Shown: one piece after another, positions 54,573 through 63,606 of the stretch
Layout of the letters: each line of letters starts with the position of its first letter
Position numbering within the stretch: position 1 is the first letter of the stretch
Assembly: GCA_964448045.1 (NCBI GenBank)
Contig: CAYUVF010000008.1
Coordinates: 1-64,000 of the forward strand
Direction of reading: 5' to 3'
Length of the DNA stretch: 64,000 nt
Origin: CAYUVF01 sp964448045
GTDB taxonomy: Bacteria > Bacteroidota > Rhodothermia > Rhodothermales > Salinibacteraceae
The notes under the pieces: model-generated
What the model was told of the DNA's origin: nothing
The model's database searches: none
What the model saw: the letters and a program-made list of their open reading frames with translations, nothing else
Translations under genes and position numbers: made by a program

Positions 54573-55223
54573 CTACAACCCGAACCGCACGACCACATCG
54601 AGCGAGTCGATGGCACTGGTGTGGGATGCGACGAGCGACCGGGTTTCGGTCGGCACGGGCCCATCGTAAGCGGGGAGTGCCTGATCGATGCGCAGTCCCG
54701 CCTGCGACTGCCCCATCGCGCGCCCGACACCCAGCGACGGCGCCTGCTTACCGCGCGCACGAAAGACCTGCGTGCGCACCCAGCGGTACTCGCCGAGCGA
54801 GAAATCCTGTGCATTCAACGCCCGCACCTGCACCCGCTTCGCCGTCGCGAGCGCGCCGGAGAACGACGAAAACCAGTCCAGCACCGCCTGCAACCCCGGC
54901 TCTTCGCCCGACCGGTCCCGGCGCTCCAGGTCGCGGATCGTCGCGGCGGCGCTGTCGAGCCGAGTGTGGACGCTATCGTAGATGGCCCGCTGCACGGCGA
55001 GGTAGCGGTCGACCTGTGCTTCGGTGAGTTGCGAATCGGCAGGCGGGGTGAACGGCTCTTGCCGCTCGATGCGCGTGTTCATCGTCTGGAGTTGCTCCAA
55101 TTGGCGCCCTTGCTGCAGCATCGGGCTGATGAACGGCTGATAGACGAGAAAATACAGTGCCACCGCCCCACTGCCCACCAGCAGCACCACGAGTCCGATA
55201 GTCCAGGCAGTCGTATTCTTCAT
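54573..55223 (-). CDS. Unknown membrane-anchored protein with extracytoplasmic helical domain
   Basis: 216 residues. A signal-anchor helix (TIGLVVLLVGSGAVALYFLV, about 8-27) precedes a charged helical part (about 38-105, Gln/Arg/Glu-rich, including RYLAVQRAIYDSVHTRLDSA). A more globular C-terminal part reads VQVRALNAQDFSLGEYRWVR and ends SAIDSLDVVVRFGL. I do not recognise the family. It lies convergent to the FG-GAP gene and divergent from uvrB. Periplasmic orientation is inferred from the anchor. Confidence 0.75.
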   Translation of the reverse strand: MKNTTAWTIGLVVLLVGSGAVALYFLVYQPFISPMLQQGRQLEQLQTMNTRIERQEPFTPPADSQLTEAQVDRYLAVQRAIYDSVHTRLDSAAATIRDLERRDRSGEEPGLQAVLDWFSSFSGALATAKRVQVRALNAQDFSLGEYRWVRTQVFRARGKQAPSLGVGRAMGQSQAGLRIDQALPAYDGPVPTETRSLVASHTSAIDSLDVVVRFGL

Positions 55224-55394
55224 TGGCGTCGTCGATTCACGTCACAAGCAATTAGCAAGCGTCCGATGCGGAGCAGAAATTCGGCCATTCGTATCCGAAT
55301 CGCAAAGGTTGACACGCGCCATCGTGCAACATCGAACCGCACGGATCGGTTCAAATCTGATGTGTCACATTCTGCCTGAACCGCTCCTCCCCCG

Positions 55395-57455
55395 ATGGCA
55401 ACGCTTACCGACGAAAAGCAGCAGTTCGACCTCGTCTCCGACTTCGAGCCGACGGGCGACCAGCCGAAGGCGATCAGCGAACTCGTTGAGGGCATCGAGC
55501 GCGGCGACGATTATCAGACGCTCTTAGGGGCCACGGGCACGGGAAAAACGTTCACCGTGGCAAACGTCATCGAGGAGGTGAACCAGCCGACGCTCATCAT
55601 GAGCCACAACAAGACGCTGGCCGCCCAGCTCTACGGCGAACTGAAGCAGTTCTTCCCCAACAACGCCGTCGAGTACTTCATCTCGTACTACGACTACTAC
55701 CAGCCCGAGGCCTACATCGTCCCGAACGATAAGTACATCGAGAAGGACATGTCGATCAATGACCGGATCGAGCGGCTGCGGCTGCGGGCGACGAGTCAGC
55801 TCGTCTCGGGGCGCGACGACGTGATCGTGGTGGCAAGCGTCTCCTGCATTTACGGGCTCGGCTCGCCGGAGGAGTTTCGCAAGCAGATCGTCCAGTTGGA
55901 GCCCGGTCAGGAGATCGAGCGCAACGACCTGCTGCGCAAACTCATCAACATTTTCTACACGCGCAACGACCTCGAATTCCAGCCCGGCACCTTCCGCGTG
56001 CGCGGCGATGTGGTGGATGTGTTTCCGGCGTATCTCGAAGATCAGGCGGTGCGGATCGAGTTTTGGGGGGATGAAATCGATCGGCTGAGCTTCTTCGAGC
56101 CGGAGAGCGGGCGCGATCTGGAGTCGGTGGATGGCACGTTCACGCTGTATCCGGCGCAGATTTTTGTGACACCCGAGGACCGGCTGCAGACCGCCATCGA
56201 AAACATCCAAGAGGAGCTGCGCTGGCGGCTGGCCGTCCTCCGCGAGGAGGGCAAGATGGTCGAAGCGCAGCGGCTGGAGCAGCGGACCATGTTCGACATC
56301 GAGATGATGCAGGAGGTGGGCTACTGCTCCGGTATCGAGAACTACGCGCGCCACCTCTCGGGCCGCGAGCCCGGCGAGCGGCCCTACTGCCTGTTCGACT
56401 ACTTCCCGGACGACTTCCTGCTCGTCGTCGACGAGAGCCACGTCACCATCCCGCAGGTGCGCGCCATGTACAACGGCGACCGCGCCCGCAAGCTGACGCT
56501 CGTGGAGCATGGCTTCCGGCTGCCCTCTGCGCTCGACAACCGGCCGATGACGTTCGAGGAGTTCGAGGACGCCCACGATCAGGTCATCTTCATGAGCGCC
56601 ACGCCCTCCGATTACGAATTGGAGCAGAGCGGCGGCGTCTTCGTCGAGCAGGTCGTTCGCCCCACCGGCATTCCCGACCCCGAGATCGACATTCGGCCGA
56701 CGAAGAACCAGATCGACGACCTGCTGGAGGAGATCCGCAAACGCGTCGAGCGCGAGGAGCGCGTGCTCGTCACCACGCTCACGAAGCGGATGACGGAGGA
56801 CCTCGCCGACTACCTCGACAGCTACGGCGTGCGCGTCCGCTGGATGCACTCCGACATTGACGCGCTGGAGCGGGTGGACATCATCCGCGGGCTGCGCCTC
56901 GGCGAGTACGACGTGCTCGTGGGTGTGAACCTCTTGCGCGAGGGGCTCGACCTGCCCGAGGTGTCGCTCGTCGCCATCTTAGACGCCGACAAAGAGGGCT
57001 TCCTCCGCTCGGAGCGCTCGCTCATCCAGACGGCGGGCCGCGCCGCGCGCAACGTGAACGGCACCGTCATCCTCTACGCCGACGAGATCACGGGCTCGAT
57101 GCAGCGGATGATCGACGAGACGGAGCGCCGACGCACCATCCAGCTCGAATACAACGAAGAGCACGACATCACGCCGGAGCCCATCAAGAAATCGGTCGAC
57201 CAGATTCACATGGGCACCGCCATCGCCGATGAGAAGGGGGACGACGAGGACACGTACGCGTACGGCGGTCCCGAGCAGCACTCCGCGAAGGTCGCTGATC
57301 CGGTCGTCAAATACCTTTCGGACGACCAGAAGCGCGACCTGATCGAGCAGATGAAATCCGAGATGAAGGAAGCTGCCGAGAACCTCGAATTCGAGCGCGC
57401 CGCCGAACTGCGGGATTCCATCGAGGAAATCGAGAAGCAGTTGGACGAGGGGTGA
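55395..57455 (+). CDS. uvrB: Excinuclease ABC subunit B
   Basis: 686 residues; the damage-verifying helicase of nucleotide excision repair. Motifs are [14 protein letters not shown] (Walker A), the beta-hairpin [21 protein letters not shown] split across the damage-binding element, and [11 protein letters not shown]. Helicase motifs include [19 protein letters not shown] and [12 protein letters not shown]. The C-terminal UvrC-interacting helix pair is [19 protein letters not shown]. Length is normal. It appears to be transcribed alone from a short upstream region. Confidence 0.97.
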   Translation: MATLTDEKQQFDLVSDFEPTGDQPKAISELVEGIERGDDYQTLLGATGTGKTFTVANVIEEVNQPTLIMSHNKTLAAQLYGELKQFFPNNAVEYFISYYDYYQPEAYIVPNDKYIEKDMSINDRIERLRLRATSQLVSGRDDVIVVASVSCIYGLGSPEEFRKQIVQLEPGQEIERNDLLRKLINIFYTRNDLEFQPGTFRVRGDVVDVFPAYLEDQAVRIEFWGDEIDRLSFFEPESGRDLESVDGTFTLYPAQIFVTPEDRLQTAIENIQEELRWRLAVLREEGKMVEAQRLEQRTMFDIEMMQEVGYCSGIENYARHLSGREPGERPYCLFDYFPDDFLLVVDESHVTIPQVRAMYNGDRARKLTLVEHGFRLPSALDNRPMTFEEFEDAHDQVIFMSATPSDYELEQSGGVFVEQVVRPTGIPDPEIDIRPTKNQIDDLLEEIRKRVEREERVLVTTLTKRMTEDLADYLDSYGVRVRWMHSDIDALERVDIIRGLRLGEYDVLVGVNLLREGLDLPEVSLVAILDADKEGFLRSERSLIQTAGRAARNVNGTVILYADEITGSMQRMIDETERRRTIQLEYNEEHDITPEPIKKSVDQIHMGTAIADEKGDDEDTYAYGGPEQHSAKVADPVVKYLSDDQKRDLIEQMKSEMKEAAENLEFERAAELRDSIEEIEKQLDEG

Positions 57456-57479
57456 GCACAACCGCTTTCGCGTGAGCAG

Positions 57480-57595
57480 CAGTCATTCCCAACTTGATTG
57501 GGAATCCAGAACAGAGTGCTTCGATGACCGGGTTGATGACCGGGTTATTTCATCAGTCGCTTCGCTCGTGTCCCGATCGGGGTCGGGAATGACTG
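57480..57595. repeat. Small inverted-repeat element (REP/MITE-like)
   Basis: A 116-base element ends in perfect 11-base inverted repeats (CAGTCATTCCC at 57480 and GGGAATGACTG at 57585-57595). Subterminal palindromes occur at both ends (TTCCCAACTTGATTGGGAA; CCCGATCGGG). Inside is a 12-base tandem duplication, GATGACCGGGTT (57523-57534 and 57535-57546). Such ATTCCC-type elements are commonly scattered between genes. It sits between uvrB and pgm, which converge. Confidence 0.6.
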
Positions 57596-57614
57596 ATAGC
57601 ATCCGCACCTGCCG

Positions 57615-59273
57615 CTATTCCACCGCCCCCGCCGCGTCGAAGGCGGCGCCGACGAGCGCCTGCGCTTCGTCCAAGAGGCTCTGCAGGTGCTCCTCGCCAC
57701 GGAAGCTCTCCGCGTAAATCTTGTAGATGGCCTCCGTGCCCGAGGGGCGGGCGACGAACCAGCCGTTCTCCGTCTCGACCTTCAGCCCGCCGATGGGCGC
57801 GTCGTTGCCCGGCGCGTTCGTGTACGTGGCCGTGATGGGCTCGCCACCGAGCTCGTCGGAATCCACCTGATCGGGCGTGAGGTTCTTGAGCACCTGCTTT
57901 TGCTCGGGCGTGGCGGGGGCGTCGATGCGCTTGAACACCGGGGCACCAAATTGCTCCGTCAGCTCGTCGTACAGCTCGCTCGGATCTTTGCCGCGCGTGG
58001 CGGTGATCTCGGCGGCCAAGAGTCCGGCGATGATGCCGTCTTTGTCCGTCGTCCACGTCGTGCCATCTTTCCGCAGGAAGGACGCCCCGGCACTCTCCTC
58101 GCCGACGAAGCCGCACCGCCCGTCGAGCAGCACGTCGACGAACCACTTGAAGCCGACGGGCACCTCGTGCACCGCGCGGTCGTGGTGCCGGGCGATACGC
58201 GTCAGGAGCCCGGTGCTAACGACGGTCTTGCCCAGGCCGGCGTCGCTCGGCCAGTTGGTGCGGTGGGTGAACAGATGGTCGAGCATCACGCAGAGGTAGT
58301 GATTCGGCGGCATGAGGCCGCCGCGGGCCGTCACGATGCCGTGGCGGTCGTGATCCGTGTCGCACGCAAACGCCACGTCGTACTGGTCCTTCAGGTCGAT
58401 GAGCGATTGCATGGCGTGGGGCGACGACGGATCCATGCGGATGGCGCCGTCCCAGTCGAGCGTCATGAAACGAAACGTGGGATCGACCTCCGTGCGCAGC
58501 ACCTCCAGCGGCAGATTGTAGTGGTCGGCGATGGCGCTCCAGTACTTCACGCCTGCCCCGCCGAGCGGATCGACGGCCAGCGTCAGCCCCGAATCGCGGA
58601 TCGCCGCCATGTCGACGACGGCATCCAGATCCTTCACGTAGTTGCCGAGGAAGTCGTACACGTGCGTCGTGTCGGCGTGGCGCGCCTGCTCCTGCCCGAT
58701 GCGCTCGACATCCGCCAGATCGTCCTCCAAGATGGCGTTCGCGCGCTGCTCGATCCACGAGGTGATGTCGCCTCCCGCCGGACCGCCCGTCGTCGGGTTG
58801 TACTTGAAGCCGCCGTCGGTCGGCGGGTTGTGCGAGGGGGTGATCACGATGCCATCGGCAAGGCCGCTCGACCGGCCGTCATTGTACGTGAGGATGGCGT
58901 GCGAGACGGCGGGCGTGGGCGTGAAGCCATCGTCTTCGGCGATCATCACGTCCACCCCGTGCGCAGCGAGGACCTCCAGCGCGGTGGCGTGCGCCGGGAG
59001 CGAGAGCGCGTGCGTGTCCATCCCCAGGAACAGCGGCCCGTCGATCCCGGCCTGGGCACGGTACTCGCAGATGGCCTGCGTGATGGCGAGGATGTGGGCT
59101 TCGTTGAAGGTGCGATCGAGCGAGGCGCCGCGGTGGCCCGAGGTGCCGAACGAGACGCGCTCAGCGCGGACGGACGGATCGGGCTGCTCGTCCTGGTAGG
59201 CTTCGAGCAGATCGGTGATATCGGGCAGCGCCGATTCCGGAGCGGGCTGGCCGGCGAGTTCGTGGGTGGACAT
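57615..59273 (-). CDS. pgm: Phosphoglucomutase (alpha-D-glucose phosphate-specific)
   Basis: 552 residues from ATG 59273. It interconverts glucose-1-phosphate and glucose-6-phosphate in the cytoplasm. Motifs are FGTSGHRG near the start, the catalytic phosphoserine loop ITPSHNPPTDGG, the metal loop ACDTDHDRHG, the sugar loop EESAGASF and the phosphate loop RPSGTEAIYKIYAE. Upstream residues in the open frame (to 59393) are low-complexity and not conserved-looking. It could link products of the glucan locus to glycolysis or to glycogen and trehalose synthesis. Confidence 0.96.
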   Translation of the reverse strand: MSTHELAGQPAPESALPDITDLLEAYQDEQPDPSVRAERVSFGTSGHRGASLDRTFNEAHILAITQAICEYRAQAGIDGPLFLGMDTHALSLPAHATALEVLAAHGVDVMIAEDDGFTPTPAVSHAILTYNDGRSSGLADGIVITPSHNPPTDGGFKYNPTTGGPAGGDITSWIEQRANAILEDDLADVERIGQEQARHADTTHVYDFLGNYVKDLDAVVDMAAIRDSGLTLAVDPLGGAGVKYWSAIADHYNLPLEVLRTEVDPTFRFMTLDWDGAIRMDPSSPHAMQSLIDLKDQYDVAFACDTDHDRHGIVTARGGLMPPNHYLCVMLDHLFTHRTNWPSDAGLGKTVVSTGLLTRIARHHDRAVHEVPVGFKWFVDVLLDGRCGFVGEESAGASFLRKDGTTWTTDKDGIIAGLLAAEITATRGKDPSELYDELTEQFGAPVFKRIDAPATPEQKQVLKNLTPDQVDSDELGGEPITATYTNAPGNDAPIGGLKVETENGWFVARPSGTEAIYKIYAESFRGEEHLQSLLDEAQALVGAAFDAAGAVE

Positions 59274-59429
59274 GGCAGGATCAGGAGGCTGATCGGAAAG
59301 GAAGCGAGCAAGGAGAGCCGCACCGGCTCCCCTTAGCATGGTAAGGCAACGGGCACCCATTCTCCACCGCACGCGAGCGCTCCATCCCCGCACCGCAATA
59401 TCGTAACATGAGCAGATGCATCTGTCCCA

Positions 59430-60752
59430 ATGAGCGTTCGTACAATGCGGCGTCTATCTTCCATCTGCCTCACGTTCCTCCTCGCCGTGCCGTCCTCCCC
59501 CGACGATGTCACTCCCACCTCCTTTCTCGGCGCCGACCGGCGCGTCGTCGCCCTCGGCCTCGCCCGCATGGCCGATGCGCTCGGCAACTCATTTCTGATC
59601 ATCGTGCTCCCGCTGTACGTCGCGAGTCAGGAGGTCGAGGGCGGGTCATTGGGACTACCGGCATCGGTCATCTCGGGCATCGTGCTGGCGCTGTTCGGGC
59701 TCGTCAGCAGCGTCACGCAGCCCTTCGCCGGGCATCTGTCGGACAAAGTCGGCAAGCGGCGCGCGTTCGTGCTGATGGGCCTCGTCGTCTTCTGCGGGGC
59801 CAATTTCTCCTTCTCGTTTGCGCACACCTACCCGCTGCTCTTCTTCATCCGCGCCGTGCAGGGCCTCGCCGCGGCGTTCACCATCACGGCCAGCGTCGCC
59901 CTCGTGAGCGAGTTGAGCACCCTCGGCGGGCGCGGGCAAAACATGGGGCTGTACAACTCCTTCCGGCTGATCGGATTCGGCGGCGGGCCGCTCCTGGCCG
60001 GCGTGGTGATCGAGGCCGGGCCGTACACGCTCGGCGGCCTCATCATCGACGGGTTCGAGGCGTCGTTCTATCTGGCGGCGCTGGCCGCCTTCGTCAGCGC
60101 CGTGCTCGTCCTGCTGATGGTGGAGGACCCGCCCGAGACGCAGCCGACGCGCCGCAACCTGTCGCTGCGCATCCGCGGGCGCGGGCCCGATCAGTGGCTC
60201 GATCCGATTTTCACCCTCGGCGTCGCCACCCTCTTGATGACGACGTGCATCGCGCTCCTCTCGCCCATCGAGCCCGAAGTCAACGCCCGGCTCAATCAGG
60301 GGCCCGTCCTCTTCTCCATCCAATTTGCCGTTTTCGTCGGTGCGCTGGCCATCGTCCAGCCCATCGTCGGCCGTGCGAGCGATAAGCACGGGCGGCGGCG
60401 CTTCATCCTGTGGGGCCTGATTGCGCTGGCGCCAACGACCCTCGCGCAGGGTCTCGTCCTCACGCCGACGCAGATGATCATTGCGCGGCTGTTGCAAGGC
60501 GTGAGCGGCGCGCTCATGTTTGCCCCCGCGTTGGCGCTGGCGGGCGACCTCGCGGAAGAGGGGCAGGCCGGCGCCCAGCTTTCGGTGCTGACGGTGTCGT
60601 TCGGCCTCGGCATCTCGGTCGGGCAAATCGCAGCGGGTATCCTCGTCCACTACGGCTTCGTCGTGCCCTTCGCCGTCGGCTCGGTGCTGGCGCTGGGCGG
60701 GGCCGCGCTGGTCTACACCCAGGTACCCGAGCTGCATCCGGCCGCGTCCTGA
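59430..60752 (+). CDS. MFS transporter, drug-efflux type
   Basis: 440 residues with about twelve helices. The signature between helices 2 and 3 is GHLSDKVGKRRAFV; helix 4/5 has GRGQNMGLYNSFRLIGFGGGP, a proton-antiporter-like motif C region. A repeat of the loop motif, GRASDKHGRRRFIL, marks the second half. The first 30 residues are hydrophobic but Pro/Ser-rich, so a later start (ATG 59445 or beyond) is possible. The substrate is unknown; multidrug efflux or a small metabolite is plausible. It is divergent from pgm. Confidence 0.87.
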   Translation: MSVRTMRRLSSICLTFLLAVPSSPDDVTPTSFLGADRRVVALGLARMADALGNSFLIIVLPLYVASQEVEGGSLGLPASVISGIVLALFGLVSSVTQPFAGHLSDKVGKRRAFVLMGLVVFCGANFSFSFAHTYPLLFFIRAVQGLAAAFTITASVALVSELSTLGGRGQNMGLYNSFRLIGFGGGPLLAGVVIEAGPYTLGGLIIDGFEASFYLAALAAFVSAVLVLLMVEDPPETQPTRRNLSLRIRGRGPDQWLDPIFTLGVATLLMTTCIALLSPIEPEVNARLNQGPVLFSIQFAVFVGALAIVQPIVGRASDKHGRRRFILWGLIALAPTTLAQGLVLTPTQMIIARLLQGVSGALMFAPALALAGDLAEEGQAGAQLSVLTVSFGLGISVGQIAAGILVHYGFVVPFAVGSVLALGGAALVYTQVPELHPAAS

Positions 60753-60908
60753 CCTCGGATCGGCCGGCGGTCCGCCCACCGCGAAGATGCCGCGAAGATA
60801 GGCGCGACCGCAGGCCCTCTGCCGAAACTTTTCATGTGAGACCCCGTGTTGTAGATTCTGCATCCCCAGCGTGACGAGGGCCCTCATAACTGCTGACTTT
60901 TCGTTGCT

Positions 60909-61148
60909 ATGAAAAAGGACATTCATCCCGAGTACAACACTGTTACCGTCCGTCTCTCCGATGGAAGCACGTTCGAAACGCGCTCCACACTCGACCGCGA
61001 TGAGCTCGTTCCCGATGTCGACGCGACGAACCATCCCTTCTACACGGGCCGTCGCCAGTTCGTCGACACGGCCGGACGCGTCGAGAAGTTCAACCGCCGC
61101 TACGGCCTGAACCAGGACGACGACGGCGAGGACGAAGACGAAGAATAA
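60909..61148 (+). CDS. rpmE: 50S ribosomal protein L31, zinc-free form
   Basis: 79 residues. The N-terminus MKKDIHPEYNTVTVRLSDGS, NHPFYTGRRQFVDTAGRVEKF and NRRYGL match L31 type A, but the four zinc cysteines are all absent, giving a C-minus paralogue type. The C-terminus is an acidic tail (QDDDGEDEDEE) as seen in halophiles. Zinc-free L31 is often used when zinc is scarce; here it is the only copy in view. A promoter-like TAGATTCTG lies at 60852. A terminator follows. Confidence 0.93.
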   Translation: MKKDIHPEYNTVTVRLSDGSTFETRSTLDRDELVPDVDATNHPFYTGRRQFVDTAGRVEKFNRRYGLNQDDDGEDEDEE

Positions 61149-61172
61149 CCATCTATACTGACGTTCGAGCGA

Positions 61173-61206
61173 AAGGGCGGTCCTGCACGGCAGGCCGCCC
61201 TTTTAC
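61173..61206 (+). terminator. Rho-independent terminator after rpmE
   Basis: AAAGGGCGG-T-CCTGC pairs with GCAGG-CCGCCCTTT around ACG, followed by TACTTT. It ends the L31 transcript 25 bases after its stop. Confidence 0.85.
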
Positions 61207-61248
61207 TTTATACTCTTTGCCCGCCCTGCCACACCACTTCCGGTCCCC

Positions 61249-62592
61249 ATGCCCAACCTCTCCCCCGTTGACCTGATCGTCCGCAAACGCGACGGCGACG
61301 CCCTCTCTGCCGACGCCATCACCCGCCTCATCGACGCCTACACCGCGGGCGACGTGCCGGACTACCAGATGAGCGCGTTCCTAATGGCCGCCTTCCTGAA
61401 TGGCCTCCATGCCGATGAGGCCGCCGCCCTCACCGACGCGATGCTCCACTCGGGCACCGTGCTCGACCTCTCCGCCACCGGCGGCACGAAAGTCGACAAG
61501 CACTCGACCGGCGGCGTGGGCGACAAGGTATCCCTGATCCTCGCGCCCATCGTGGCCAGCTGCGGCGTGCCCGTGCCCATGGTATCGGGCCGGGGGCTCG
61601 GCCACACCGGCGGCACACTCGACAAGCTGGAGTCGATTCCCGGCTTCCGCACCGACCTCTCGATGATCGAGTATAAGCAGCAGCTCGACGACCTCGGTAT
61701 CGTGCTGATTGGGCAGACCGCCGAGATGGCCCCCGCCGACCGCAAGCTCTACGCCCTGCGCGACGTCACGGGCACCGTCGAGTCCATCCCGCTCATCGCC
61801 GCCTCCATCATGAGCAAGAAGTTGGCCGAGGGCATCGACGCGCTCGTGCTCGATGTCAAGTGCGGCCGCGGCGCCTTCATGAAAACGGAGACCGACGCCC
61901 GCCAGCTCGCCGAAACGCTCGTGGGCATCGGCGAGGAGCACGATGTCCCAACCGTGGCCCTGATGACGCGGATGGACGTGCCGCTGGGCCGCGCTGCGGG
62001 CAACTGGCCCGAAGTGGCTGAAAGCCTGCGTGCCCTGCGCGGCGAGATCGACGACAGCGATCTGATGCAGGTGACCTATGCCCTCGCGGGGGAGATGCTT
62101 CACCTCGGCGGTGCAGCCGATTCGCCAGAGACCGGCCGGACGCAGGCCCGCCGCGCCGTCGCCTCCGGACACGCGCTGGAGGCGCTCCGCTCGCTCGTCG
62201 CAGCACAGGACGGCGACGTGGGCATTATCGACGATCCAGGCACACGCCCGGAGTCCGAGCCTGTCGCTACTGTCTACGCCCCGGAGAGCGCCCGCGGCTA
62301 CGTCACCGATCTCGACGCACTCGCCATCGGCCATTGTACCGTCGACCTCGGCGCGGGCCGCCGGACGAAGGAGGACTCCGTCGACCCGACCGCCGGCCTC
62401 AGCGCCCTCAAGAAGCCAGGCGACCCGGTCGAGCCCGGCGATCCGCTCGCCCATCTCCACACCCGCCGCACCGATCAGATCGAGACGTTCAAGGACCAGC
62501 TGATCGACGCGTACACGTTCGGCGATACGGCTCCGGCGACGGTCCGTCCGCTCATGGATCGCTACGCCGATGCGGGATGGGCCGGGTGGTAA
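61249..62592 (+). CDS. deoA: Thymidine / pyrimidine-nucleoside phosphorylase
   Basis: 447 residues. It splits thymidine or uridine with phosphate in pyrimidine salvage. The signature SGRGLGHTGGTLDKLESIPG is complete. The substrate loop KHSTGGVGDKVSLILAP and the lysine segment MSKKLAEG are present, with LDVKCGRGAFMKT near residue 205. The C-terminal alpha/beta domain has KKPGDPVEPGDPLAHLHTR. Length equals the bacterial family. It stands after a terminator with its own start region. Confidence 0.95.
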   Translation: MPNLSPVDLIVRKRDGDALSADAITRLIDAYTAGDVPDYQMSAFLMAAFLNGLHADEAAALTDAMLHSGTVLDLSATGGTKVDKHSTGGVGDKVSLILAPIVASCGVPVPMVSGRGLGHTGGTLDKLESIPGFRTDLSMIEYKQQLDDLGIVLIGQTAEMAPADRKLYALRDVTGTVESIPLIAASIMSKKLAEGIDALVLDVKCGRGAFMKTETDARQLAETLVGIGEEHDVPTVALMTRMDVPLGRAAGNWPEVAESLRALRGEIDDSDLMQVTYALAGEMLHLGGAADSPETGRTQARRAVASGHALEALRSLVAAQDGDVGIIDDPGTRPESEPVATVYAPESARGYVTDLDALAIGHCTVDLGAGRRTKEDSVDPTAGLSALKKPGDPVEPGDPLAHLHTRRTDQIETFKDQLIDAYTFGDTAPATVRPLMDRYADAGWAGW

Positions 62593-62718
62593 CCCCTGCG
62601 CGCGCCTCTGCGAACAAGAACAAACCGTGAACCTTTCTGGCGGGCGCGTACGTTACAGTTCATTAGCTTTAGATTGCCTCGAAATCAGCATCGTGCTCAT
62701 CAAACTCCGCAGTGTATC

Positions 62719-63507
62719 ATGTCGGTCTGGTCACGTTTTAAGCGATTTGTAAAATCGATTTTCGGCGGCGCCGTCTCCGCGATGGAGAACCCGCGCCTCA
62801 TTTTGGAGCAAAACATCCGGGAGCTGAATGATCAGGTCCCCGAGATGAACGAGAATATCGCCACGGTGAAGGCGAACATGATCATGCTCCAGAAGGAGGT
62901 CAAAAAGACGGAGGATCGCGTCGAGAACCTGCGAGCGAAAATCAAGACAGCCATCCAGTCGGACCGTGACGACATCGCGCAGAAGTACGCGATGCGCTAC
63001 GAGAAGGAGCAGGAGTCGCTGGAACGCAGCCGCGAGCAGCTCAAATATGCCAAACAGGCGTACGACAAGGCGTTGCGGGTGAAGAAGGCATTCATGCGCG
63101 AGAAGGAGAACAAGATCGAAGAGGCGAAGGATGCCCTCCGCGCCCATGAGCGGGCCAAGTGGCAATCGCAGGTGGCCGACACGCTGGAGCAGTTCGAGGT
63201 CACGGGGCTCGACCAGACGCACGACGAGATGATCAACCGGATCAACGAGGAGACGGCCAAGAACGAGGCCCGTATGGAGATGGCGCTCGACTCGGTCGAC
63301 AGCGAGGCACTGCAGATCGAAGAAGACGCCGAGGAGCTGCGTGCTCAGGAGCTCGTTAACCAGTTCAAGCTCGAAATGGGCATGGGCGACGGCAAAGCGC
63401 AAAAGCGCGAGTCGGAGGGCGAGCTGGACCTGCCCGAGACCGAGCAGACCGAGGAAACGCCCTCGAAAACCATCGGCAAGCAGCGCACGCAATCGTCCGA
63501 TTCATAG
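62719..63507 (+). CDS. pspA: PspA/IM30 family membrane-stress protein
   Basis: 262 residues from ATG 62719. The N-terminal amphipathic helix is MSVWSRFKRFVKSIFGGAVS, followed by ENPRLILEQNIRELNDQ, a PspA hallmark. Long helical coiled coils continue to about 225 and an acidic, Glu/Thr-rich tail ends the protein. PspA/IM30 proteins are ESCRT-III-like and form rods or rings that stabilise the inner membrane. Upstream codons to 62674 do not fit the family start. The next gene, 99 bases downstream, shares its C-terminal motif. Confidence 0.9.
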   Translation: MSVWSRFKRFVKSIFGGAVSAMENPRLILEQNIRELNDQVPEMNENIATVKANMIMLQKEVKKTEDRVENLRAKIKTAIQSDRDDIAQKYAMRYEKEQESLERSREQLKYAKQAYDKALRVKKAFMREKENKIEEAKDALRAHERAKWQSQVADTLEQFEVTGLDQTHDEMINRINEETAKNEARMEMALDSVDSEALQIEEDAEELRAQELVNQFKLEMGMGDGKAQKRESEGELDLPETEQTEETPSKTIGKQRTQSSDS

Positions 63508-63606
63508 AATGAAGCACAGCGGAGGTCCCCGTCGCATGGAGCCCGCCTGCTTCCGCTCGTCCCCGATCGAGCTTCGTCATTCGCACAATGAAACGCGACT
63601 ATTGTC

